Positions 52,861 to 64,000 of a DNA stretch of 64,000 nucleotides are shown here, in pieces. Positions within the stretch are counted from its first letter, which is position 1, and each line of letters opens with the position of its first letter. This DNA comes from Vanilla planifolia. Lineage: Eukaryota > Streptophyta > Magnoliopsida > Asparagales > Orchidaceae. Under the pieces are notes generated by a model. That model saw only the letters and a list, made by a program, of their open reading frames with translations, ran no database searches and was not told the DNA's origin. The position numbers were made by a program, and so were the translations under genes. The stretch covers positions 822,501-886,500 of the forward strand of contig JAIUJO010000191.1 in NCBI GenBank assembly GCA_023846275.1. The letters run 5' to 3'.

Positions 52861-55800
52861 ATAGTGTCACTTTAGCTTTATCTTTTTAATGTTTTTATAT
52901 ATGGACATCCTTTAAGGAGAGCATGATGTAGCCTTCAGCCATTACTTTATCAAGGAACCCAAAAACTTTTATTTTAAATAAGGTGTTCATAGAGTCAAAA
53001 GTGCAACTTTTGGTTATCCTTAATGGGCATTGTTTATGGTGGCAACAAGGATGAGATCTAATTTTCCTTAGGCCCTCAACTTTCATTCTTGATTAATGAT
53101 AAGACTCTTAAAAAATGCTTTCAAACTAGTTTTCCACACTACTGACATTCACTTTGAATTCTTACATAGATCTTGAAGGCCAACACAATAAGATCAAAAT
53201 CCTGTAATTTTATCCAAACTAATATATCTAGAGAATGCACTTGCTTTGATGACTCTAATTTCCTTGAAGTAAAAATCTTGATGGAGTGACCCAACAAGCT
53301 AAGTTTGTCCACATCATTGACAAAATGATTTAGGTGGGTGACGTAAATGAAACAGATGATTGAATGACACAAAATAAGGTCCTATTATGTCGTTTTTAAG
53401 TGCGACAACTTAACTAAATGATACTAGAGTTGGATATACCACGGCTTCCATCACTAGACTTTCCCTCTAATGGATCCTCTTTAAGAGATATAGATTATAC
53501 TCATTTCAATTACAAGACTGATGCAGCTCGATGTTGTTGTTTTTTGTCACTTCCTTCTTGTAAGTATCTTTGAATGCAGTTTCTATCTCTTAGGCTCCCT
53601 CTCTAGATTTGAACCCTAATCCTCCTTCATGCATCACCAAAACGGTAGGCCATATCCACCATCGAACATTGACATCTATGAAATTCCAATGTTCTATCTT
53701 CTAGATGGAGTTCATGCGATCCACTAAGTCATCATGAAACGTCAATGAGGTAGGTGAATGGAAATGCATCCTTCTAAAAGCCAGGGTGATGCATATATTG
53801 GGTCTTGAATTAAAATGGTTGTCTAACTAGAATGTACCAATAAGAAAACAATAATTGATTTTATCATCCATTTGTAGTTTCACAATTTAAATTATCCATA
53901 GTTACAAATACATTGCTTAATCATTCAGAAAAACATGTGATTACTGGCAAGTTAAACAAGGTAGGAAACATATGAACTCCCTTCTTGGGAAGGTTCAATT
54001 ACAAGACCATATCCTACACATAATAACAAACCACATAAAGCAGTAGAAATGTCATAAGAAGCAACACCACGAAAACATCTCTTATAAAAAAAGTGGTTTA
54101 AATTTTATTAAATCCAATAATAAAAAGTGCTTGAAAGATATACAAAAAGAAGCTCAAAGGGAATAATTAAGGATAAAGGCCTTGGCTTGCACACACATTG
54201 CCTAACAAGTAGTAAGCCTTAGAAAAATGGCACAAGTATACAAATTATCTATAATGACTAAATAACCACTAAAATGGATGAAATGCATTATATCTTCCAA
54301 ATTGAAATGTTGAGCATGACTCATGTATCTACAAAATGTTTTTCCCAAGATCAACGAAAAGAAAGGAAGCAAACTACATGCTCAAAACATGGCAAACCAC
54401 CAAGCAAACATCATATTGATCACTTTTAAAACTTGCAAATCTACAATTATCAAGTCATATTTGTTGGGTGCACACATACCAAATGCACAAGGTCACACAA
54501 CATGTCGGTCAGGCTTGAGACTACATGTCACACCATGCAAAAGCAATAACAAAGCTCAATAAATGCAAGGTTGACTACACTTTGCACCATTGAGGTTTCA
54601 TTATGACATGGGAAAATACCACATCCAACAAAGTATAAAGTGGCAATGAACTTTTGATAATTCCACATTACACCAACTTAAGTTGTAATTGAAGTGGCAC
54701 TGCATTCCTACATAAGTTGTCCCAAGTGAAGAAAGCCACCACATCGATCAGTGGGATACCACCATGTATTGCACCATGAATGGTGGTAGCATGGATCGGA
54801 AGGACACTACAGTGCCCACATGGTTGCATAAAACTTTCACTACAAAATGAGTGAACTTAGACATCATAATGCTCAATGTTGAGGGTGAAGAGTGGCACCT
54901 CAAACATGAACAACAATAAGCTCCAAATAGAGAATCATCTTATACGTGCACCTGACAACCAAGAGCTACAAATTTAGAAAATATTAACTTTGTGAGCCCC
55001 ACTCACTGTGGGCATAGGTTGTCACAAGGTGCAAGTCGACTGGCATGCACATGCATGAATAATGCTGTAGTGTGCTGAGTGCTTTGCCTTACATGTAGCT
55101 ATGGTAATTCCTAGCTAGAGTGGCAACCCAACTTGCATAAATTCTAGCACATAGTGTGTCATCAAAATGTCACTTTACTATGGGTTGTATTGTGCTACAC
55201 ATTACTCCTTGTACATTGCTAATTGCAACAATTCTGCCAAGAAAGCAAACCTCTAAATAAGGCATCACTTTATCCCTGAGCCAACTACTTGTAATGACAA
55301 TCTCCAAAAAGAAGGTTACACTTCATGGGTCTAATAAGCCACGTGCAAAGGATGCAAAAGGGTGCATGTGGACGGGATACTATGCACAAACACACTGATG
55401 CAACATGCCTTGTTCTTGACCATCAAACTTACACTTTGTCATGGGCCACACCAAGCTGTAAATTACCCCTTATATACTACAATTTGCAACAATTCCATAA
55501 ACAAAGCTAGTCTCCTAATAGAGAGACTCCACAACAATACTTCAATAGAGAATGGTTCGATTTAAGTAGATCATGACAGTAAGGCCACTTTACCACTTAC
55601 AATCTCTCGTCACAAATTTATCTCATCTGCTATGGATTCTACCCACCGTTGATACATAACTACAATTTGTTACAATGCTCATGCCATAGAACTTTCTATG
55701 ACATAGGATGAGCCTTTGGTCATGGACCATTTCTTTGCAATGCCCCTACTATTGACCAATTAGTGAATGGTGGGCATATGCATAATATTGAAGCATGAAT

Positions 55801-56300
55801 TCTCTCATGGGACTTTAACCATAATTCTACACAAAATAGCTTCACACCATTAGCTTTTAAGCCAAATACAATGAATAATTATGTGAATTAATACTTCCTA
55901 AAAGCTATGTTGCATTAGTATTATGACACATTCAACAATAATGTAAAACAAACCTCTCTCATAATGATCTGAACCTAGTGCACATTTCCTATTGTTGGCG
56001 ATGATGCCAACACTTAGTCAATTCTACTACACCTTGATATGGAGAGCAAACATCATAGGATCAATCACTATGAATGCTCGACAGTCAAAAGCCAATTGTC
56101 CTTACGGTAACTTTTTTGAGAACTTTAGCGTCAAATTATGAAAGCCTAAAGATCGACATCCTTACTTGCATGGCTTGTATTTGCATTGGATATTAGAATG
56201 AGATGAACTTTTAAACTTTTTTTCCACATGAGATTTTTGTTCTCATTGAGCTTATCATAAGACACCTTCATTATCTTTTAATATATGTTCCATCCTAATC
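52860..56300. other. Unassigned sequence right of the L1
   Basis: No clear L1 poly(A) tail is visible after 52,860. From 53.1 to 56.3 kb the sequence is somewhat richer in C and G than the left half of the window (words such as tgcaccatgaatggtggtag), but no coding domain or terminal repeat was identified. Open frames at 53,139-53,372, 54,323-54,562 and 55,325-55,565 are unrecognised. Probably LTR or untranslated parts of unknown elements. Confidence 0.4.
55140..55530. repeat. Degenerate ~260-bp direct duplication
   Basis: About 100 bp at 55,150-55,255 resembles 55,415-55,520. Shared pieces include atcaaaatgtcacttt/atcaaacttacacttt, tatgggttgtattgtgct/catgggccacaccaagct, and attgcaacaattctgccaag/tttgcaacaattccataaac, at an offset of about 258 bp. 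Identity looks to be roughly two thirds. Confidence 0.5.
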
Positions 56301-56309
56301 AATCTCCCA

Positions 56310-59300
56310 CCTGATAATGTCCTCTATTATGGTCGACCCATTGTAGTAAGACTTGTTTCCCCAGAGATTCAACAAAGCCCTTTCACATAGTTATGGTTTA
56401 CCTGGATAGTACATAGGGTTAGTAGGAATCTCATTAATCTATTCATGTGTAGTTGAAGAGGCATTTAGCTACATAAGAGTGTAAAAGTGACTTCCATTGT
56501 TTACCCTTGCTTGGTTAAATTTCTACAATTTAACTTTCAGAGTGCTAAGAATAAATCACATAGCATCAACAACTTTGAGGCCCATCACAATGCTTTATTG
56601 TAGATAAATAGTTAGATTCTGCTTTGTTTGTACTAGTTTTGAGTCAATTGTTCAATGCAAGGGGAAGGACCCCATAGGGGCCACTCCCAATTTGTCCATT
56701 AGTCGACACATATCAATCTTCTTTGAGTGCATGAGCAGCTGAACTAGTCCACCAATGGCTGATTGGTGTGGAACTGGGACCCCCATTCCCATCCCTTAGA
56801 AAATTTTTTTTCCCAAAGTTATAAACCCATTTTGCAATTTTCCACATCTAAATTTCACCATCGACAAAAGGTAGTCCACCTTGGAGACGTGTGTCTTTAT
56901 GAGTATGAATGGGCTTTAAAGGTCCTCGATCATCCATGTTTTCAAGGGTCATCAAGGTGCATCGATCACTACCCAGCACGTGGTGCTCTACCACCTACTT
57001 GGCTCTACCTCTAGCTAAGAAGTTTCTTGGGCTGATGGGTTGTTAAGTTGAATAACTAACTCTTTCCAAGACCCAAACCTATGTCTCAGAACCACTTGTT
57101 GTTACCAACAACTACCACATCCTAGAGCTAGAATTTTAACTTGACCTCCTTTAGAAGCTTATGCCAAATGGCAATCTCCATTTAGTTACCTTCATCTCTT
57201 AGGAACAAATAACCCATGTGCTAGTGTCACTCACATGGAGACTTTACCCTTTTAGTCTTGAAAGTTTTCATTTGAATATTTGCTACCATTACTGAGACCT
57301 ATGCTAACAAATGCTCCAGATTGTCTCATGCCATATGCTTTTTAGTGATCATTGCACCCTTTAAATGTTAACCATTTTTGGGACTAGTCGATTCAAATGT
57401 TAAGTTGTTACAAATTCCTCATTAGATTTTAACTTTAGTGATCCTTGTCCTCCTATCTTAATTATCCAAAAAATCTTTTAGGTTCTATGTTAGCATGTAG
57501 TTTGACACTATAACCAAGCTTTTATTTCATCCTGCATCGCAACCTATGCTTGCTTGAGATGGCCCACTTTCATCCTAAATTCCTCGTTTCAACTCATCAG
57601 AGAAGCTAAGTCTCCTACCAACTTAAAGTATGAGAGTATGTTAAGGGCAATCAGCCCCTGATTCTTTGAGTCAATGGCACTACTTCATAGAATCCAAATA
57701 AGGGTTCTAACTATCTTGAGCTAAATTTAAATAGAACCAACTACAAGTTGCTTTGATTTGTTTTTCATCTGTACACTTAAGTTAGACAAGCAATTAGAAT
57801 GTTAGTATCACTGTCGGCCTTCATCTGAGTTTCCATAAGCTTTCTCCAACTTAGGTATTGTTCACCATCTTTCTTGTTTTGATAAGATTGCTCCCACTCT
57901 AACCCTTCATAGGATCATGGTCAGCTGGTAGCTCACTGCTTCAATAAGGATACCATAATTTAGCTTCCCTATACATTCTAGATTTGCTCACCTTTTGATT
58001 TGCATGTTGTCAAGCTCCTTGGCTTATGTTGCAAGATGGGGGCAGAAAGGGAGCCCACTGGTGATCACTTACGCAAGCCTTGATTGGACGAGCATTATGA
58101 TCAACCATGATGACAACTGCTCCATTGTGATATCTACAAATTATGCCAAGTTCATTCCTTTGGGTGTGGCTTACTGGATAGTATACAAGGACAATAGGAA
58201 TCTCATTAATCCATTCTTGGGCATCAAAAATTAAATAATTAGACATTTAGCTAATTTAAGAGAGTCATAGTGAGTATCGTCATTTAGCAACACATAGTTG
58301 AATTTCTTTGCTTTGACATTGAGAGAACTTAGTGGACATGACATTATGTGAGCATCCTCTAGAGCCATAATAATGCTTTGAATTAAATACTTCGATTCCT
58401 CATGTTTGCACCTTTTCTGAATCATTATTCAATGCTAGAGAATTGGCTCCATAGGGGCCACTCCTAATTTTTCTAGGAATCAACACGCATCGATCTACTG
58501 TTTGGGAAAAAGTTGCTTGAGTTGTCCATCAGTAGTCGATGAGTTTTGGACTACAACTCTCATGCCCATTCCTTAGGCAAATTCTTTTGCCAAAGTTACG
58601 AATCCATCTTTCAACTTCCCTTAATTTTACCAGCAACCAAAGGATGTTCACCTTGGAAATAAGATGTGATTACTAGTATAGCTGATCCTTGGAGGAACTC
58701 ACACATCTAAATTTTTAAGGTTCATTGAGCACGCATCAGATGCATCTCAACATGTGCTGCTTTTCTAACCGCTTGGCCCTACCACTAGCTAAGCCATTAT
58801 TAGTGACAATGAGCCATTAAGCTAAACTTTTACTCTTCCTAAGGCCCCTATCAACATCTCTAACTCACTTGGCTTTGCAATCGATTGCAACATAACAGCT
58901 TTTGAATTTTAACTTGATGTCATGTATATGATTATGCAAAATGACACACTCTAACTAGTTCCTCCTATCTCTTAAGATTAGCAAACCCATGTTCAAATGT
59001 GGTTGACATGGTACCATTTCCTTCTTTGATTATCAAAGCTCTTATTTGTATATTTTCTACTACAACCAAGATCTACACCAATAAAAACTCCACGTAGGCT
59101 CATGCCCTACATTTTGTAACAACTACCACACCTTCCTTTTATTTTATTGTGTTGCATTAAACAAATGGCTTTGTATAGGTAACACACTTAAATATAATCC
59201 ATTTTTTGGACTAGTTGATCCAATGAGTGAGTTGTTTTTCACTCCATAATTGATTTCAACTTTCACAACCACCATCTTGCCATCCTAATTAACTAGCACC

Positions 59301-59690
59301 CTTTATAGGCTCTAGGTTATTACATAGTTGAACACCATAACCTACTTTCAGTTCAGCCACATTACTAGTTATGCATGCAAAAAAATGGCCCACTTGGGAG
59401 CTTGATTCATTGGCTTAACTCATAAAAGAAGTCAAGCCTTCCTATCAATTTAAAATATAAGAATAGGTCAAGCGTATTGAACCCCCAATCCCTCTAGTCA
59501 TTGGCTTTAGTTGATAAAACATCGATTGTTTCTTAAGCTATCTTCAGGGAAACTTTGAAGGGAACTACCTACTAAACAATTTGATCAGTCTTTCACTCAT
59601 AAACAAATTAAAATGATATATTTATATGTTAGTATCGTTATAGGCCTCCATCAGAGTCTCCAAGTTTTTTTATCTACTTATTGATGTGAA
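56310..59690 (-). repeat. Tandem direct duplication, two copies of ~1.8 kb
   Basis: Copy 1 (about 56,310-58,050) and copy 2 (about 58,080-59,690) match throughout. Examples: taggaatctcattaatctat (56,421) with taggaatctcattaatccat (58,194); aggggccactcccaatttgt (56,676) with aggggccactcctaattttt (58,453); gtatcactgtcggccttcat (57,806) with gtatcgttataggcctccat (59,632). Offsets are 1,772-1,826 bp. The minus strand holds coding-like pieces, such as 58,010-58,246 (EWINEIPIVLVYYPVSHTQR..., ending HQWAPFLPP) and 58,231-58,425, and copy 1 has related fragments. Opposite 57,500-57,620 there is a NEEFRMKVGHLKQA-like coiled-coil piece. I do not recognise the protein. Both copies are broken many times. 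A gag-like retrotransposon ORF is possible but unproven. Confidence 0.7.
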
Positions 59691-60948
59691 AACATGTATA
59701 CAAAACTCACATGAAGGGGTTAAATTCCAGTGTTAGAAGTACTTTTTGTTTTTTTTAACATATTTATATCTTGAAAATCATTTATTTTTGAACAAAACCT
59801 TGATTATATGAATATATCGTTTTTAATATGTTAAAGAAAAAAGAAGATAAAAATTAAAATGAGACACCATAATTTTTATGTGGATTAGTTCACATTAGAA
59901 CCTACATCCACCACTTATCAAGGTCAAGAAAAACACCAGAAAGAAAATGCTAGAACTTGAGGGTTTTCCCTACTGTTCACCTCCAACCTATCAGCTTTTA
60001 CAAGTTCAACTACAACACAAGCTTTTCTAAGGTTAACCCCAACTCATTTTGTTATGAGATCAAACCAAACTTGGGCTTTTCCAAATGTTGAGCAACCCAA
60101 CCAAAAAAGAAAAAGAAAAATACAACAAGATGAAAAAACTCTGATATATTTGAAAAAATTATTATACTTTTTAGTTAATGGAAAAGCACAATAAGAATAA
60201 ATTAAAAAAGAGAATGTAGAATGTGATAGTTTACTTGTGCAAGGCTTAGTTGGAAAACTTTAATGATTTTATAAGCCATAATTACATCTAGTAGAATTTA
60301 TACCAGTAGAATATTGAGCAGTACTTTCTTTAGATTTTAAAGATTGATTCACATCCATTAATATTTTCATTTTCAATGGTTAGGGTTTTATAGAAAATGT
60401 TTTTATTATAATTGTTATAAAGTGTAGAAAGCTATTTGAAAAGTTGTAACAATGAGATATCGATCATTCGATTCAACAATAATAGAGTCATAGTTGGTCT
60501 TAACCGTAGGATGCAGACATGATAATTAAGAACACAATTCACGAATAACATATAAAGAGTTTTAGGCATCCAATAAGTTAGGATGTAGCTGTGAACATCA
60601 AATCTAGGGATAAATTATAAGAAATATATAGATTCAATAATCATCATTAGATTTAGAAGATTGAATCAGATGGTGGGATGACTTATCATGTTAGACAAAC
60701 AAAGTAGAGGGAAGCTCCACCATTTGATTATGAAGACACAAGATTGGAAGGTGCTAAGTACTCCCATTTTGGATGTAGGTAAACACAAGGGATTTAGTAC
60801 CACATTATAGGAAAGGACAAGGACTTATACTTTACAATAATTCTTGCAAACAAATTATGCAGAACCAAATTGCAACTCACTCCCCCCTTGTGTGCTCAAG
60901 AATTCATTCCATGGGCATTCTTGTAACATACAGGTTTATACAGGTAAC

Positions 60949-60950
<2 letters not shown>
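59690..60950 (+). mobile_element. Possible copia-type LTR remnant
   Basis: At 59,872-59,920 the sequence caccataatttttatgtgga...cctacatccaccac resembles a phrase common in plant copia LTRs (tttatgtggttc...cctacatccac). The rest, to about 60,950, has no coding frame and reads like LTR or leader DNA. No partner LTR, primer-binding site or clear ends were found in the window. Confidence 0.3.

Positions 60951-60951
<1 letters not shown>

Positions 60952-61038
<87 letters not shown>
60952..61038. repeat. (AT)n microsatellite
   Basis: About 87 bp of uninterrupted AT dinucleotides, the third such tract in the window. It lies about 400 bp before the inverted 415-bp array rather than inside it. Overlapping YIYIYI frames are artefacts. 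Confidence 0.98.
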
Positions 61039-61040
<2 letters not shown>

Positions 61041-61043
61041 TTA

Positions 61044-61430
61044 ATGTGTTGGCCAACACGATCCAATTCCTTTTACAATTAAGTTCAAGAATTCATCGTT
61101 AGGAAAAACGGGCCCGAACCAATTGCTTTCAATTAGTACCTGACTTTAGGCTAACTAGCGCTTGCTTAGTTGGGATTGGACTTGTGCTAAAGTTAGGATG
61201 CGGTAGAAATTTCTTTATTTTAGTTATGAAAAATGTAACATAATTAATTTTTTTTAATTTAATCTAGGTTCCATAAAAAAACTACCATGGAATTTGACAA
61301 TGCTAGAATATAACTAAGAAAAGAGTTATGAGATTCAAAATTGGAAGCATGTTCATTTGCTAAATCAAGAAGATGATTGAACAATTTGATGCTCATATTA
61401 TGTTTATTTTATTTATTTGTACTACTACCA
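61044..61430. other. Short locally CG-containing segment, then AT-rich DNA
   Basis: 61,044-61,210 contains several CG dinucleotides and GC-rich words (acgggcccgaacc, ctagcgcttgctt, ggatgcggtag), unlike the rest of the window, plus the palindrome tgttggccaaca. No RNA gene fold or coding frame is apparent. 61,210-61,430 is AT-rich and featureless. Confidence 0.45.
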
Positions 61431-64000
61431 ATCATAACTCTCGTCTCAAGTAACTTTTATATCATTTTGATTTGATTAAACAATATTTCTTCACTTTAAC
61501 TCATTTCAAGTTTATTGTACATTACTTAACGTGTAAAGAATAATTTTTTTATTCTAATTTATTTTTAAAATTTTTAGCAAATAAAAAGAGTTTAGTTTGA
61601 GATAAAATAAACATTAGTAGACAAATCTCAATGAGATACGTCTAATTTAATTTTTTTATATTTTAAATCATTTATTTATTATAATTTTGACTTGCTTTAA
61701 GACATATTCTTATTTGTAATAGATTTAGTAATCAATGATTATATAATATATTCCTTCAGTATCTTTAATTAAAACTTTCTTATGTAATCTACCTAATTTC
61801 TACAAATGTTTTACTTTTAATTTGCTAATTACGATGAAACCCAAATTCTTCTCTTGTCTTATATTCACAATGATTTAATTTGATTTTATTACATTGCTTT
61901 ATTTAATATCATCTCAATTTTAAAATTTATATACTTGATATTAAAAAAATAATTTATGTTTATTTTTTTTGTGAGTCATAATAAATCCAAATTAGATCAT
62001 ATTAAGATGAATCAAACATCATTGTGCTAAACTTGACAAGCTTCATTCAATAAAATATTCATTTTTTAAAAATATTTTTTCCAAGGCATTGGCTTGCATT
62101 ATTAGATATTTTAATTTTTTTTTCTAATTTGTTGATTAATGATGTTACACTCGGTCACCTTAATATCTTGTAATGTAACTTTCTTGTAGGATTTATCTAA
62201 TTTGTTAAAAGTTTTTTAATTTATTTGGCCACATTGCCATTAGGTCTATTTCTACTCTTGTGTGTCTTTTACATACCATTGATTTAGTTAAATCATATTT
62301 CTCAAATTTATCTTATTTTAGCTTCATTTTATATTAACTTATTATTTATATAATAAATTATTACTATTCATTTTTTGGTAGTTAATAAAAATTATAAATG
62401 ATGTGTAATCTAGATGAAACAAATATCATTGTACTAATGTTGCAAGCTCTATCAATTTAAATATTTATTTTTAATATTTTTCAATATTTATTATGATGAA
62501 TTTTTTTAAGCTTTATGAGTATTTGAATTTGCACATAACTTTGAGATAAAAGATGTTACACTTGATTCCCTTAGTTTAATGGAATACTACTTTTCTATTT
62601 AATTTATATCATTTTCTCAAATGTTTTCCATTGATTTATTTCTATTACTATTTAACTTTAAGTCTACCAAAATTTGACTTTAATATTTCTTTTATTTAGT
62701 TATATTACAATGCTTTAAATTGTCTCTTTTTAGTCTTATTATATAATAACTTAACATTAAAAAAAATATTACTATTTATTCATATTTTTGCTTGTTGTTC
62801 AAAGTAATTAAAAATGCGATGTGACCATAATAAAATAAACGTAATTGGAGTTATCTCGATGGGCCTTATCCAAATTAATATTTATTTTCTTATTTTTAAA
62901 TATTTTACCTTAAAGGGTTTAAGCAAGCTTTACTAGGCATTTTTATTCATATATTATTTAATGATTAAGGATATTACACTTCATCACCTTAGTGTCTTGA
63001 AATGCAAATTTTATGAATAATTTTTATCATTTCCTCTCATTTTATGTATGATGGAGTATTTTATATTACAATATAAATCTAAATTTTCTCTTTTTTGACA
63101 TTTACATGACTTTTATATTAATATATTATATTAATTCCATTTTTTATCATATTTCAAATTTATTATATATTTACTTAATATTAAAATAACAATTTATTAA
63201 TATATCTGTTTATTTACATTTGTAATTCATAGTAAATTAAAAGGAGGTCCGATTAAGATGAAACAAACATTGTTGGACTCATACCATATTTGATGATCGA
63301 GATGCCATGGTCGATGTCCTTAGCATTATGGAATGCAATATTCCTACATAATTTATCTTTTTTTTTAAATCGTTTATTTTATTTTATTATATTACTAACT
63401 AAATCTAAATTTCTTATTATGTGACCATTCATTGATTTGATTTGATTATTTAATATTTTTTTCAATTTATCATGTTTCAAATTTTTAACATATATTTATG
63501 TATTATTAAAAAAATAATTTTTTATTATTTATGCATATTCAATTTGGTAATTTTTAGTAATTTTGAAAAAGCTTATATCGACATAAAATAAATGTCAAGT
63601 GACTCATCATGATGAGCTCTATATAATTAAGTGTTTATTTTTTTTATTTTTAAATTATTTTTAATAATTTTTACAAACTTTATAATATTCTACTAAATTA
63701 AGGATTAATGATATTACACTCAATCTTCTTAGTGTCTCGTAGTGCAACTTTCCAATTCAATTTATCATTTCTTGAAATTTTTTACATTGTGGTTTTAATA
63801 TTATGAAATTCTAATTCTCCTCTCATTTGACCATTAAATTAATTCGATTTTTATATGTTAATGTTCTTTAATTAATCTCGTTTTAATATTTAAAAATATT
63901 TACTTAATATTTAAATAATTATTTATTATTATTTACTTTTATTTAGTTTTTATTTATTTTTAAATTTGTTATAATAAGCAGTTAGGTGCGATCAAGATGA
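61430..64000 (-). repeat. Second large array of the ~415-bp repeat, inverted
   Basis: The reverse complement of the landmark used at 38-45 kb appears at about 61,761, 62,164, 62,576, 62,994, 63,325 and 63,734 (for example gtgtcttgaaatgcaa), spaced 403, 412, 418, 331 and 409 bp. Just before several of them stands gatgttacactcggtcacct or gatattacacttcatcacct, the complement of the tcaagtgtaacatcc block. The last bases (gatcaagatga) correspond to the complement of the next block in the unit, so the array continues beyond the window. Units are as degenerate as those of the plus-orientation array. No open frame is shared. Confidence 0.85.

Noticed and set aside
61120-61160. Possible tRNA T-arm-like gggcccgaacc word
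   Set aside because: No acceptor stem, D-arm or anticodon arm can be drawn around it.

Overview
The window looks like intergenic, transposon-derived DNA from a plant nuclear genome. It is very AT-rich, CG dinucleotides look rare by eye, there is no dense coding, and the recognisable remains are plant-type: L1 LINEs with a C-terminal RNase H domain, Ty3/gypsy and Ty1/copia fragments, a roughly 415-bp tandem repeat, and long TTC and AT simple repeats. A large, slowly purged genome such as a gymnosperm would fit. A gnetophyte like Welwitschia, known for very low GC, is one candidate, but the sequence does not settle the species. I see no intact host gene, no tRNA or rRNA and no CRISPR. Most open frames in the window are chance frames in AT-rich or simple-repeat DNA.

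Left part (1-25 kb). A 1.5-kb TTC-rich polypyrimidine tract opens the window and probably continues beyond it. A decayed minus-strand Ty3/gypsy element follows (about 1.55-5.0 kb), with LTR-like sequence to about 6.9 kb. A copia gag remnant lies at 9.3-9.8 kb and a second decayed minus-strand gypsy element at about 12.5-17 kb. Two units of the 415-bp repeat sit at 18.0-18.7 kb, followed by 5 kb of extremely AT-rich DNA. At 23.8-24.4 kb there is a short coding-like remnant that resembles the N-terminal half of a cullin, the only candidate trace of a host gene.

Middle part (25-46 kb). Two directly repeated 1.1-kb LTR-like segments (25.5-26.6 and 31.5-32.6 kb) bracket a copia-like region that contains a GAA tract. 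After 5 kb of unrecognised sequence, a degenerate array of about 17 units of the 415-bp repeat runs from 38.4 to 45.6 kb. Two of its units carry long AT expansions at nearly the same internal position.

Right part (46-64 kb). Two L1 LINE copies lie head-to-tail: a 5'-truncated one (45.8-47.4 kb) and a nearly full-length one (47.6-52.9 kb) with recognisable ORF1 zinc knuckle, reverse transcriptase and RNase H. Then come unrecognised sequence, a 1.8-kb tandem duplication (56.3-59.7 kb), an LTR-like stretch, a third AT tract, and a second large array of the 415-bp repeat in inverted orientation (61.4 kb to the window end).

The 415-bp repeat, present at three loci in both orientations within 64 kb, is the most distinctive feature and the best candidate for something undescribed.
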